Shown in pieces: positions 42,498 to 50,817 of a stretch of 64,000 nt of DNA. This stretch comes from Maricaulis sp965228215 (GTDB taxonomy: Bacteria > Pseudomonadota > Alphaproteobacteria > Caulobacterales > Maricaulaceae): assembly GCA_965228215.1 (NCBI GenBank), contig OZ245800.1, positions 1,798,001-1,862,000 of the forward strand, in the 5' to 3' direction. The notes beneath the pieces are model-generated. The model saw only the letters and a program-made list of their open reading frames with translations, searched no databases and had not been told where the DNA came from. Position numbers and translations under genes: made by a program. The first letter of the stretch is position 1; each line of letters begins with the position of its first letter.

Positions 42498-43377
42498 CAC
42501 GCCCTCCGTCCTCGTCGTCCGGAGTATCCGGTTCGCTGGCATTCGCCACCGCATCGTCCGGGGTTTCGCGGTCCGGTATTGCGGGCGGTTCGCCCAGATC
42601 GGGAGCCGGGATTTCCGCGCCTTCCAGGCTGGCGGCCTCGGCTTCCTCGCGGGCCCGGGCGCGCTCGGAGCGCGAAGCCCTGAAATGCAGGTGTCCGTTG
42701 GACAGGGTCATTACCGGAGCGTCGATCATGCGGACGAGCTGAAGGTCGTGTGTCGCGATGATCACGGTCGTGCCCAGCTTGTTCAGTTCCACGAACAGCC
42801 GCAGCAAGCGCATGCCCATTTCCGGGTCCACATTGCCGGTCGGTTCGTCCGCAATGAGGATTTCCGGCTGGCCGACGACGGCCCGCGCGATTGCGACACG
42901 CTGTTGTTCACCGCCGGACAGGGTTGCGGGCGGCGCTGCCATCTTGTCGCCGAGGCCGACCCAGGCCAGCAATTCCGCGACGTCTTCGGCATAATCCGAC
43001 CGTTTCTTTCCGGCTACCCGCAAGGGCAGGGAAACATTGTCGAACACGCTGAGATGATTGAGTAATCTGAATTCCTGGAAGACCACCCCGATGCGCCGCC
43101 GGATCATCGGCAATTCCTTGCGCGACAGGCTGGCCGCATCGCGTCCGAAATAGCTCACCAGACCGCGCGAGGGTTTGGCGGCCAGATAGATGAGTTTCAA
43201 CAGCGAGGATTTGCCCGCGCCGGACGGTCCGGTGAGGAATTGGAAAGATCCGCGTGGTAACTCAAAGGAGAGATCGCGCAGCACTTCCGGACCGCGTCCA
43301 TACCGCATCCCGACATTGTCGAAGCGGACTACCGGTTCCGGAGCGGTGTGCGGAGATTGTGTAACCCTCGGGTCGAT
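42490..43377 (-). CDS. ftsE: cell-division ATPase FtsE, probable ATC start
   Basis: ABC ATPase with LTGPSGAGKSSLLKLIY (Walker A), VVFQEFRLLNHLSVFDNV (Q loop), LSGGEQQRVAIARA and ILIADEPTGNVDPEM (Walker B). A C-terminal tail of about 60 residues is acidic and disordered. The first strand VVRFDNVGMRYG lies upstream of the first ATG (43308), and the frame upstream to the TGA at about 43435 contains no ATG, GTG or TTG. An ATC at 43375-43377, six bases after a GGAGG (43384-43388), would give a 295-residue protein with the normal N-terminus. The ATG start gives 272 residues lacking the first strand. Confidence 0.85.
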   Translation of the reverse strand: MDPRVTQSPHTAPEPVVRFDNVGMRYGRGPEVLRDLSFELPRGSFQFLTGPSGAGKSSLLKLIYLAAKPSRGLVSYFGRDAASLSRKELPMIRRRIGVVFQEFRLLNHLSVFDNVSLPLRVAGKKRSDYAEDVAELLAWVGLGDKMAAPPATLSGGEQQRVAIARAVVGQPEILIADEPTGNVDPEMGMRLLRLFVELNKLGTTVIIATHDLQLVRMIDAPVMTLSNGHLHFRASRSERARAREEAEAASLEGAEIPAPDLGEPPAIPDRETPDDAVANASEPDTPDDEDGGRDE

Positions 43378-43383
43378 GGATGA

Positions 43384-43388
43384 CCTCC
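43384..43388 (-). promoter_or_regulatory. Shine-Dalgarno GGAGG supporting a non-canonical ftsE start
   Basis: CCTCC on the plus strand reads GGAGG on the coding strand, six bases before ATC at 43377. No other ribosome-binding site of this quality precedes the conserved ftsE N-terminus, and none sits in front of the ATG at 43308. Confidence 0.5.
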
Positions 43389-43427
43389 ACTGGCACGGGA
43401 CTAGAGCGTAAGGCGGTGGCGACTCAG

Positions 43428-44192
43428 ATGAGCATAGTACTCAGCTGTCCGTCATGTTCCACGAAGTATCGCGCCAATCCGCAGGCGATTGGTGCGAATG
43501 GCCGTCGTGTGCGCTGTGCCTCCTGCTCGCATGTCTGGACGGCCGAACTCGACGATCCCGCCGAACTGCCGACGCTGGAGCCCGCCCCGGTTGAAGCCGA
43601 AGTCACTCAGCCTGAAGCCGAGCCCGAGGTCAAGGAACCGGTTGCGGCCTATCGGGCCCGGCAGGAAGCCAAGCGCCGGACCATGTCTGCCGCCGTCGCT
43701 GGTGGCGCCTGGGGTGCACTTGTCGCCGCCTGGGCGCTGATGCTGGTCGGGGCCTGGTTCTTCCGCGTCGATATCGTCAATGCGTGGCCGCAATCCACAT
43801 CCGCCTACGCAGCCGTCGGTGTCGATGTGAACCCCTATGGTTTCGAGGTCGGCGAGCTGACAATCACCCGCGAGAGCGAGCATGGTGTGCCGCTGCTGAT
43901 CATCGAGGGTTCGATCCGCAATTTCGACCGCCGCCGGCGTGATGTGCCGGGGGTTCGGGCCATTCTGCGTGACGAGGAAGCGCATTCGCTGCTGGAATGG
44001 AATGTGGCGCTGGACGAAACCTCGATCCGGGCCGGCGAGACCCTGCATTTCCGCACGATCGCCAGCGATCCGCCGCCGGCTTCCGCGGAAGCCGAGATCA
44101 CCCTCGTGGACGCCGCAGCGCATCACGCGTCCGAGCCGGCCGAACAGGTCGCTGCAGACGAGTCCCACGCAGCGGATGACGCCCACCACTGA
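43428..44192 (+). CDS. MJ0042-type zinc-finger protein with DUF3426 domain
   Basis: 254 residues. The N-terminal zinc ribbon is IVLSCPSCSTKYRANPQ...RRVRCASCSHVW (four Cys), followed by an acidic Pro/Glu linker, one membrane helix (AAVAGGAWGALVAAWALMLVGAWFF) and a periplasmic DUF3426 beta domain (LLIIEGSIRNFDRRRRDVPG, RAILRDEEAHSLLEWNV). The family is poorly characterised. ATG 43428 is supported by AAGGCGG. It is divergent from ftsE with about 50 bases between starts, so the two promoters must overlap. Confidence 0.88.
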   Translation: MSIVLSCPSCSTKYRANPQAIGANGRRVRCASCSHVWTAELDDPAELPTLEPAPVEAEVTQPEAEPEVKEPVAAYRARQEAKRRTMSAAVAGGAWGALVAAWALMLVGAWFFRVDIVNAWPQSTSAYAAVGVDVNPYGFEVGELTITRESEHGVPLLIIEGSIRNFDRRRRDVPGVRAILRDEEAHSLLEWNVALDETSIRAGETLHFRTIASDPPPASAEAEITLVDAAAHHASEPAEQVAADESHAADDAHH

Positions 44193-44210
44193 TTGACTTC
44201 CAGAATGAGA

Positions 44211-44240
44211 AATGGCGACCGGATCTCTCCGGCCGCCATT
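44211..44240. terminator. hairpin between convergent genes, possible terminator
   Basis: AATGGCG (44211-44217) pairs with CGCCATT (44234-44240), and the inner CCGGA/TCCGG arms pair around a TCTC loop, broken by one A-C mismatch. It sits between the DUF3426 gene stop (44192) and the slipin stop (44242). T-runs are weak, so termination is plausible, not certain. Confidence 0.5.
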
Positions 44241-44241
44241 C

Positions 44242-45387
44242 CTAGTCGGCTGTTTTCGCCGTGGTCTCACCCATCAGCGTGTCGAGCAGGGCCGGCAGGC
44301 CCGCACCCTTCGCCGTCTGGTGCACATCGATGCGTCCGACCTTGTCGGTCAGGCGTTCGAGCGCTTCGAGTTCCTTCAGACGCATCAGCGTCGGATGGTT
44401 CTCCATGAGACGCGCGGTGTTGAGCAGGCTGCGGGTGGCAGCCGTTTCCTCACGCCGGCGGATTAGGTTGGCTTCAGCGGCTTTCTCCGCCTCGACAACC
44501 TGGTTGAGCAGATCGCGCATATCACCCGGCAGGATGATGTCCTTGATCCGTACTTCACCGACCTCGAGACCGAGGCCTTCGACACGCTTGCGGACCTGTG
44601 CGGCCAGCCCGGTGTCGACATCCGCACGTTCACGCAGAAGCGCATCGAGCGTCCGTCCGCCAACGGCATCGCGCACAGCGAGCTGCACGAGCTTGTGCAT
44701 GTGAGCCCACACGTCCTGGACCTTGCTGACCAGCGTTTCCGGATCGGTGATCCGGACAGCCGCTGTCAGGTTGATCCGCACCGTCACACGGTCCTCGGTC
44801 AGGATTTCCTGCGCGATGACGTCGATCACGGTCGGGCGCCGGTCGAAATGCTCGACCCGGAGCTTGCGGTCCACCGCCCAGAAGGCGTGGCGGCCCGGTG
44901 CGAGCCGTCCGACAAGCTGTCCGTTCTCGAACAGGAGGCCGAAATCCGTCGCTTCCACCTGGGTGCGAAAGATATTGGTCCCCGCGAGGCCGAACCAGCG
45001 CTCCGCTTCGCGCGGCTCGATACGGTCGGCCTCCCGGAGGTTGACCGTCTCCACATCGATCTTGCGCAGCGGCGTCCAGAACGCCCGCATCACGCCGTGC
45101 AGGACGACCGCGTACGGCGCACCGTCAACGCTGACGAGGGCGAGTTCGTTGCGGCCCGGGCGGACGATGGCGATACGGCCCTCGACAAGTTCCGGGTGAT
45201 TGCGTTCGAGCACATTGGCGAGCTCGGTGTTGACCAGCGGCTGGCGCACGTCGAGCGTTTCGACATGCAGCTGGCCACGCGGGTCAAACCAGCTGTGGCG
45301 TCCCGGTTCGAGGACGTCGATGATGGTGCCATCGCGGCGCAGGATCCCGCGCGCGGTCTCGGCGATGGTCACCGCGGTCATAATCAT
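44242..45387 (-). CDS. slipin-like SPFH/band 7 protein without a membrane helix
   Basis: 381 residues. The SPFH core is at ~190-300 (LTEDRVTVRINLTAAVRIT, LVQLAVRDAVGGRTLDALL, GLEVGEVRIKDIILPGDM), followed by a coiled coil (LNQVVEAEKAAEANLIRRRE). The N-terminal 190 residues hold an internal duplication: RGILRRDGTIIDVLEPGRH (13-31) and FGLLFENGQLVGRLAPGRH (149-167). No hydrophobic anchor is visible, unlike typical slipins. SPFH proteins scaffold membrane microdomains; this one would need another way to bind. Starts at ATG 45387 or 45381. Confidence 0.8.
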   Translation of the reverse strand: MIMTAVTIAETARGILRRDGTIIDVLEPGRHSWFDPRGQLHVETLDVRQPLVNTELANVLERNHPELVEGRIAIVRPGRNELALVSVDGAPYAVVLHGVMRAFWTPLRKIDVETVNLREADRIEPREAERWFGLAGTNIFRTQVEATDFGLLFENGQLVGRLAPGRHAFWAVDRKLRVEHFDRRPTVIDVIAQEILTEDRVTVRINLTAAVRITDPETLVSKVQDVWAHMHKLVQLAVRDAVGGRTLDALLRERADVDTGLAAQVRKRVEGLGLEVGEVRIKDIILPGDMRDLLNQVVEAEKAAEANLIRRREETAATRSLLNTARLMENHPTLMRLKELEALERLTDKVGRIDVHQTAKGAGLPALLDTLMGETTAKTAD

Positions 45388-45521
45388 TGTTCAGGCCTTT
45401 CCTGTTTACGTTCAAAGGGGCTTGGCAACTCGCCAGGACCACTCGACGACACACACGCGGGGTGTGAATTCAGACGACGGGTCCCGGCCTTGTAGGACCC
45501 GCCGCGAGGAGGATTGCGCCG

Positions 45522-45701
45522 CTAGGCGATCACCCTCCCGGACAGCAGGTCCGCAGGCTTTTGCTCGACGCCGGTATCCTCCGCACCGCAGAGCGAGGGC
45601 GACGCCTGCCGGTCCGCGCTTGGCAGCCAGCCGAAACTGGCCGCTTCCGCGCGGAGGCGTGAGCGGTCCTGGCGAGCCAGATAGGTTTCATTGCAGACCA
45701 C
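45522..45701 (-). CDS. possible small protein downstream of the tRNA
   Basis: A 59-codon frame from GTG 45701 to TAG 45522: VVCNETYLARQDRSRLRAEA followed by a Ser/Ala/Gly chain ending in GRVIA. The third codon position is rich in G/C, as in real genes of this window. No convincing ribosome-binding site and no recognised family. It lies within an inverted-repeat pair. It may be spurious. Confidence 0.25.
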   Translation of the reverse strand: MVCNETYLARQDRSRLRAEAASFGWLPSADRQASPSLCGAEDTGVEQKPADLLSGRVIA

Positions 45702-45721
45702 ATTCCTAGTGTGGAGCACTG

Positions 45722-45795
45722 ATTTTGGAGAAGGATTCGAACCTTCGGCCCGATGAGTGACAGTCATCTGCTCTACCTAACTGAGCTATCCAAGC
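45722..45795 (-). tRNA. tRNA-Asp (GTC), divergent
   Basis: Read on the minus strand: acceptor GCTTGGA, TA, D-stem GCTC/GAGC with a GG-containing loop, anticodon arm GATGA-CTGTCAC-TCATC (anticodon GTC, Asp), variable GGGCC, T-arm GAAGG-TTCGAAT-CCTTC, then TCCAAAA. All arms except the acceptor pair perfectly. The first two acceptor pairs (G1-A72, C2-A71) do not pair, the base after position 72 is T and CCA is not encoded. It may be a degraded or laterally acquired copy; the canonical tRNA-Asp gene is elsewhere. Confidence 0.6.
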
Positions 45796-45961
45796 GTGAT
45801 CCAGATGGGTTCCGGAACACGGGTTCGGCAAAGCCGTCCGCGCCGGCGGGGTCTCACGAGCCCCGCATCCGGGCGGCGGGTTCTGATGGTTTTCGAAGGT
45901 CAGGGCAAGAGGGGGTGTTGCGAAAAAGTCCATGTGTGGCCAACTAACCACAATTTCGCGA

Positions 45962-48517
45962 TCAGAACCGGTCGAGCAGGCGTTCGATATAGTCGAGCTC
46001 TTCCTGGGAGCGGCCGGCCTCGGCGGCGCGGCGGCGCAATTCCTCGAGAATGTCGCGAGCACGTTCGCGGGTCATTTCCTCGGGGACTTCCACACCCGAT
46101 CCATCCGTGAAAGCGCCTTCGGCCGGACGGCCCAGCGGGTCGCGATTGTCTTCGCCCTCGGCCATCTGGCCCTGCCCGTCCTGCATGCGTTCCAGCAGTT
46201 CGCGGGCAAGTTCCTCGGCACCCTCGCGCAATTCGGCCAGCGCTTGTTCCTGGGCGTCGAGCGCGCCCTGGGCATCGCCTTGCTGCAGGGCTTCCTCGGC
46301 CTGGCGCATGGCCTCACCGGCCTGGCCGAGCGCGTCTTCACCGCCGCCGGGCAGGGCCTGGGCGGACTGTCCGAGCTGGTCGGCCAGCTGACCCTGCATG
46401 TCGGCGAGGGCCTGGGAATTGGTCTGGCCGCCCTGGTTCTCAGCGAGTCCGGAGGGCATCTCGCCGCCGGATTGCTGATCGCCGGACTGGCCGCCCTGAC
46501 CGCCCTGGGGCTGGCCGGCACCCTGTTGTTCCTGCGACAGGCCAAAGGTCTGGTCCTGGAGGTCGCGCTGTTCGCCGATCACATCGCCCAATTCCTCGAG
46601 TGCGCGGGCAATCGCCTCGGCGACGGGATCATCCTGTTCGCCTTCGCCGCCACTGCCCTGGCCGAGCTGCATCTGCATGTTGCGCAGCATCTCGCCCAGC
46701 GCTTGCAACGCCTGGCGGGCATCCGCGGTCTCACCGAGTTCCGCAGCTTCGCGCAGCGCGTCCAGCATGGCCTGGAGACCATCCTGGTTCATGCCCTGGC
46801 CCTGCTGGCCATTCTCCGCGAAATTGCCCTCTTCCACGGCTTCCCGGGCGAGGGCGGCCAGGTAATTGTCCATGGCTTCCTGGAAAGCCTCGAAGAGAGC
46901 CGCCAGCTCTGTTTCGTCGGCGCCGCGGGCCAGCGCTTCCATGAGGGCGCGTTCGGCGGCGCGCAGGGCGGCCTCGGCATCGGCCAGGGAGCCGAGCTCG
47001 GCCCGCAGTGCGATATTCCAGAGATCGCTTTCCAGCGCGCCGAGATCCTCCAGATCACGGGATCGACGCAGGCGATGCACGCTCTCGCGCAGGCCGAGAT
47101 AGACGACCGGATCCTCGAAGAAATAGACCGGCGCATCGCTGATCGCGTCGAGCGCGAGGGTGACGGTCTGCAGGCCTTCCGGTGCGCGTTCGATCCGGCG
47201 TTCCGGTTCCTCGGCCAGATAGGCTTCGCCCGGGATCATTTCCTCGACTGTCAGGGCGGGGCGATCTTCCAGGGCGGAATATTCAGCGGACGCCGTGAGA
47301 ACCTCGCGGCGCTGTTCGGCGACGGCGCGCGCCAGGGCGTCCAGGAAGACACGTTCCGGCAGGGTGATACCCATCAGCGGAGACCGGCCGGTATTACCAG
47401 CCGCGTCACCGGCGACCACGCGGATATCGACCCGGCTGCCGGCCAGCGGGTGACGTGCTGTCTCGAGCAGGGTGCGCACCCCATTGGCATCATCGAGATC
47501 GGCGAAGCCGGCGGGTGTCATCTCGACTTCCTGCCATTCGGCGGTCTCGTCGCCTTCCGGGCGCAGTTCCAGCGCATAGCGGGTCGCGCCGTAATCATCG
47601 ACGACCGAGAATTGCAGGTCGAGCTCACCGCTTGCCGTGGCTTCCGGCACGGCGAGGATGCGGACTTCCGGTGCCTCGTCGGCGATCGTGGTGATCCGCC
47701 AGCTGTCCCGCGTGCCGCCCGAGCGCAGATTGATCTGGGCATCGACCGGCATGTCGAGCCGGGCTTCCCAGACGCCGTCACCGATCTCGGTGGGTTCGGC
47801 GCGGACACGGCCATCGGCGTCGCGGCGCTCGAGGCGTGGTGCGCGCCGGCTGCCGGCAATACGGGCCACGAAGACCGAACCCGCAGGGGCCTCGGCCTCG
47901 GATTCATTCTCGGACAGGAAGACCGGAGCGCGGCCGGTATAGGCCGGCGGGTCGATCCAGACATCATGCGTGACCTGCGTGCCGCCGGCGACAATGGCGT
48001 CGGTGCCGAAGGCCTCGCCGATCCGGTCGCGAGCGGACGGACCGGCCAGGAACCAGGCCGAGACGAGCAGGACGATCAGGCTGCCGCGAATGGCCCAGGT
48101 GTCGAACTCACCCCAGGCGGCTTTCGGCCGGCGTGTGTGGGCCGCGCGCAGGCGGGCCTTCATGCGGGCCTGGTGTTCCTCCCAGACGCGCAGCGAGACC
48201 GGGTCGGTTTCGGGCGGGCGGTCGACCAGCGCTTCGTGCGGCCGGGCTTCAATCCCGGAATCTTCCTCAACCCGGCGGGCGCTGACTTCAGGATCGGGCC
48301 AGTCGAAGCTCCTGGCTGCGCGCCAGGTCTGCCAGCCGGCCAGTGCCAGCGTGCCGAGAAGGAAGATCGCGCGCCAGGGATCGCCGAAGAGATCCCAGGT
48401 TCCGAGCAGGGCCAGAAGCAGATTGACGGCGAGCCAGGCCAGGCCGGGCCAGAGGACCGGCACGGCGCGCTCCCAGACGAGAACCAGCCAGGCGAGTATC
48501 AGCGATACGCGACGCAT
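45962..48517 (-). CDS. TIGR02302/DUF4175 family large membrane protein
   Basis: 851 residues. Two N-terminal membrane segments (ERAVPVLWPGLAWLAVNLLL and AIFLLGTLALAGWQ) and one near 145 (RGSLIVLLVSAWFLAG), a beta-rich periplasmic domain to about 380, then a long helical region with Gln/Gly-rich, low-complexity stretches (GGEGEQDDP, SGDQQSGGEMPSG) and a closing DILEELRRRAAEAG element. The family is specific to alphaproteobacteria and uncharacterised. The start is ATG 48515-48517 (a GTG two codons upstream is possible). The 881-residue frame on the other strand is a shadow. Confidence 0.9.
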   Translation of the reverse strand: MRRVSLILAWLVLVWERAVPVLWPGLAWLAVNLLLALLGTWDLFGDPWRAIFLLGTLALAGWQTWRAARSFDWPDPEVSARRVEEDSGIEARPHEALVDRPPETDPVSLRVWEEHQARMKARLRAAHTRRPKAAWGEFDTWAIRGSLIVLLVSAWFLAGPSARDRIGEAFGTDAIVAGGTQVTHDVWIDPPAYTGRAPVFLSENESEAEAPAGSVFVARIAGSRRAPRLERRDADGRVRAEPTEIGDGVWEARLDMPVDAQINLRSGGTRDSWRITTIADEAPEVRILAVPEATASGELDLQFSVVDDYGATRYALELRPEGDETAEWQEVEMTPAGFADLDDANGVRTLLETARHPLAGSRVDIRVVAGDAAGNTGRSPLMGITLPERVFLDALARAVAEQRREVLTASAEYSALEDRPALTVEEMIPGEAYLAEEPERRIERAPEGLQTVTLALDAISDAPVYFFEDPVVYLGLRESVHRLRRSRDLEDLGALESDLWNIALRAELGSLADAEAALRAAERALMEALARGADETELAALFEAFQEAMDNYLAALAREAVEEGNFAENGQQGQGMNQDGLQAMLDALREAAELGETADARQALQALGEMLRNMQMQLGQGSGGEGEQDDPVAEAIARALEELGDVIGEQRDLQDQTFGLSQEQQGAGQPQGGQGGQSGDQQSGGEMPSGLAENQGGQTNSQALADMQGQLADQLGQSAQALPGGGEDALGQAGEAMRQAEEALQQGDAQGALDAQEQALAELREGAEELARELLERMQDGQGQMAEGEDNRDPLGRPAEGAFTDGSGVEVPEEMTRERARDILEELRRRAAEAGRSQEELDYIERLLDRF

Positions 48518-48592
48518 ACGCACAAACTAACACGGAGCCGGGTTTCGGGTAGCGCGGGCTGCATTACGATTTGGTGATGAAGATGCGGGCCG

Positions 48593-48751
48593 TTAGCGGC
48601 GCTCATCATTGGAATCACCGGCGTCTTCCGCCTCCTGGTCGACAGGGTCGCCCCAGAGCGGTTCGGGACGTTCCAGACTGCCGCGCAGGCCGCAGGCGGA
48701 CAGGGCCAGCGCGCTCAGCGCCATCAGGACCAGGCTGGTTGCGCGTTTCAT
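48593..48751 (-). CDS. lptM: LptM-type small lipoprotein
   Basis: 52 residues. A short signal peptide with lipobox LALSACGLRGSL (lipid Cys at 20) followed by ERPEPLWGDPV, the pattern of the LptM/YifL lipoprotein, which helps mature the LPS transporter LptD. The acidic tail (DQEAEDAGDSND) is variable. The ATG at 48749-48751 overlaps the argH stop as ATGA. Position directly after argH is the normal place of this gene in proteobacteria. Too short for a 60-residue cutoff. Confidence 0.8.
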   Translation of the reverse strand: MKRATSLVLMALSALALSACGLRGSLERPEPLWGDPVDQEAEDAGDSNDERR

Positions 48752-50175
48752 TCTTGCTCTCCTCCTGCGGAAAGGCGGGCCTGCCAGGCCTCGACCTGTT
48801 CGCGGACCCGGACCGGCGACGTACCGCCGTAACTGGTCCGGCTTTCCATCGATGCCCGGGCACTCAACACGGAATAGACCCGTTCGTCGATAGCGGAATC
48901 GACTTCCTGCATCAGTTCGAGCGGCAGGTCGGCGAGCGGGACATCCCGCGCCTCGGCCGCCTTGACGATACTGCCGGCGATATGATGGGCGTCGCGGAAG
49001 GGACGGCCGAGCTCGCGCACGACCCAGTCGGCCAGGTCGGTGGCGTCCGAATAGGCCTCGCCCGCGGCCGTTTCCATGGCGGCGCCATTGAAGGACATGT
49101 CCGTGACCATGCCGGTCATGGCGAGCAGGGCCAGTTCCAGATCGTCGACAGCCTGGAAAGTCGGCGCCTTGTCTTCCTGGAGATCCTTGGAATAGGCCAG
49201 CGGCAGACCCTTCACCACGGTCAGGAGACCGGTCAGCGAACCGATGATCCGGCCGGGCTTGGCGCGCACCAGTTCGGCGGCATCGGGATTACGCTTCTGG
49301 GGCATGATCGACGAGCCGGTCGACCACGCATCCGACAGCGTCGCGAATTCGAAGCGGCGGGTGCACCACAGCACGATTTCCTCGGCGAAGCGCGACAGGT
49401 TCACCGCGCAGATGGAGGCGGCCGAGAGCACTTCCAGGGCGAAGTCGCGCGCGGCGACGCCGTCGAGGGAATTGGCCATCGGGCGGTCGAAACCCAGTGC
49501 CTCGGCCGTCATATGGCGATCGATCGGAAAGGCGGTGCCGGCGAGTGCCGCACTGCCCAGCGGGCTTTCATTCAGGCGGCGGCGGGCGTCGGCAAAACGG
49601 CCGCGATCACGTTCGGCCAGTTCCACATAGCTCAGCAGATGGTGAGCCAGCGAGACCGGCTGGGCCGTCTGGAGATGGGTGAAGCCCGGCATGACCTGGT
49701 CGATATGGGCCGCGGCCTGGGTGACGAGGGCGTGCTGATAGGCCGCCAGCATGGTGTCGATGCGGTCGCAGGCGCTGCGCAGCCAGAGCCGGAAATCCGT
49801 CGCGACCTGGTCATTGCGCGAGCGACCGGTGTGAAGACGCCCGGCCGGTTCGCCGATAATCTCCTTGAGACGCGCCTCGACATTCATGTGAACATCCTCG
49901 AGCGCCTTGGACCAGGGCAGGTCGCCGGCAGTGATCTCGGCGCGCACCTCTTCCAGCCCGCGCTGGATTGCCGCTGCATCCTCGCTTGAAATCACGCCCG
50001 TTGCGCCCAACATTTGCGCGTGAGCGAGGGATCCTGCGATATCCTCATGGGCCATGCGCTGGTCGACGTCGATGGAGGCGTTGATCGCTTCCATGACCGC
50101 GGAGGGGCCGGAACTGAACCGTCCGCCCCACATGGAGCTGGCCGAGGATGATTTGGGTTTGCTGGGATCTGCCAT
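48748..50175 (-). CDS. argH: argininosuccinate lyase
   Basis: 475 residues of the fumarase/aspartase superfamily: MWGGRFSSGPSAVMEAINAS, HTGRSRNDQVATDFRLWLR, FTHLQTAQPVSLAHHLL and the signature GSSIMPQKRNPDAAELVR with the catalytic Ser. It splits argininosuccinate into arginine and fumarate. The start is ATG 50173-50175; the open frame extending to 50793 covers the divergent tlpA-like gene and is a shadow. Coupled to lptM. Confidence 0.97.
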   Translation of the reverse strand: MADPSKPKSSSASSMWGGRFSSGPSAVMEAINASIDVDQRMAHEDIAGSLAHAQMLGATGVISSEDAAAIQRGLEEVRAEITAGDLPWSKALEDVHMNVEARLKEIIGEPAGRLHTGRSRNDQVATDFRLWLRSACDRIDTMLAAYQHALVTQAAAHIDQVMPGFTHLQTAQPVSLAHHLLSYVELAERDRGRFADARRRLNESPLGSAALAGTAFPIDRHMTAEALGFDRPMANSLDGVAARDFALEVLSAASICAVNLSRFAEEIVLWCTRRFEFATLSDAWSTGSSIMPQKRNPDAAELVRAKPGRIIGSLTGLLTVVKGLPLAYSKDLQEDKAPTFQAVDDLELALLAMTGMVTDMSFNGAAMETAAGEAYSDATDLADWVVRELGRPFRDAHHIAGSIVKAAEARDVPLADLPLELMQEVDSAIDERVYSVLSARASMESRTSYGGTSPVRVREQVEAWQARLSAGGEQE

Positions 50176-50202
50176 GGGCGCGCCGTCGGCTAGGAGAATG
50201 AA

Positions 50203-50787
50203 ATGAACGGGTCTTTCCTGAAAATTGGCATTATCAGCATGCTCGCGATAGCCGTTTTGTGGGTCGGTTACGTGTTTTTTGCAGGCATGACGGCCCGCGA
50301 TCCGGATTCCTTCAGCAATTATGCCCGCGGCGAAATGTCGGTCTTCGTGACGATTCCCGAAGCGCCGCCCCAGCCCGACCTGGTCTTCACGGGCAATGAT
50401 GGCGAGGAAGTCCGCCTGTCGGATTATCGTGGCAAGGTCATCCTGGTGAATCTCTGGGCCACCTGGTGCGGTCCGTGCGTGCACGAAATGCCGGCCTTGG
50501 ACGCACTGCAGCGTGATCTCGGTGGCGAGAATTTCGAAGTGGTGACGATCAGTCTCGACCGCAGTTTCGATGATGCGCGGGAATTCTACGAGGAGCGTGA
50601 TCTGCAGCACCTGCCGCTGATCCATGACGCGACCTTCGCGAGCCCGGGCCGTGTGGGTGCGCTCGGTCTGCCGATGTCGATCCTCTACGACCGCTATGGC
50701 CGCGAGATCGGCCGTGTCCCGGCACCGGCGGAATGGCACAGCGAAGACGCGATCCGCCTGATCGAGGCCGCGATCCGGCTGACCTGA
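50203..50787 (+). CDS. TlpA-family thioredoxin-like protein
   Basis: 194 residues. One N-terminal membrane anchor (ISMLAIAVLWVGYVFFAGM), then a thioredoxin fold with the active site VNLWATWCGPCVHEMPALDAL, a TISLDRSFDDAREFYEE helix and the cis-Pro in GLPMSILYDRYG. TlpA-type proteins reduce periplasmic disulfides, for example during cytochrome c biogenesis. Divergent from argH; this tlpA/argH/lptM arrangement is common in alphaproteobacteria. Confidence 0.93.
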   Translation: MNGSFLKIGIISMLAIAVLWVGYVFFAGMTARDPDSFSNYARGEMSVFVTIPEAPPQPDLVFTGNDGEEVRLSDYRGKVILVNLWATWCGPCVHEMPALDALQRDLGGENFEVVTISLDRSFDDAREFYEERDLQHLPLIHDATFASPGRVGALGLPMSILYDRYGREIGRVPAPAEWHSEDAIRLIEAAIRLT

Positions 50788-50817
50788 GGTCATCCCGCTT
50801 CGCTAGACGAGACACAA

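Larger units (their letters stand above)
45388..45961. other. 574-base region without a firm protein gene
   Basis: Between the slipin start (45387) and the TIGR02302 stop (45962). It contains an Asp-type tRNA (45722-45795), a possible small minus-strand reading frame (45522-45701) and a pair of inverted repeats. CTCGCCAGGACC at 45429-45440 is repeated in inverse at 45665-45676 (GGTCCTGGCGAG), 12 of 12 pairs plus three more after one mismatch. The rest (45796-45961) shows nothing recognisable. Confidence 0.6.

Noticed and set aside
45388..45800. Split (permuted) tmRNA in the tRNA-containing gap
   Set aside because: No tag-coding sequence resembling the alphaproteobacterial ANDNFAEE type and no tmRNA acceptor end were found; the structure has a full D arm and anticodon arm, so it is a tRNA.
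45932..48577. 881-codon open frame on the plus strand opposite the TIGR02302 gene
   Set aside because: It runs antisense to a gene with clear membrane and family features; the frame stays open because of the GC-biased third codon positions of the real gene.
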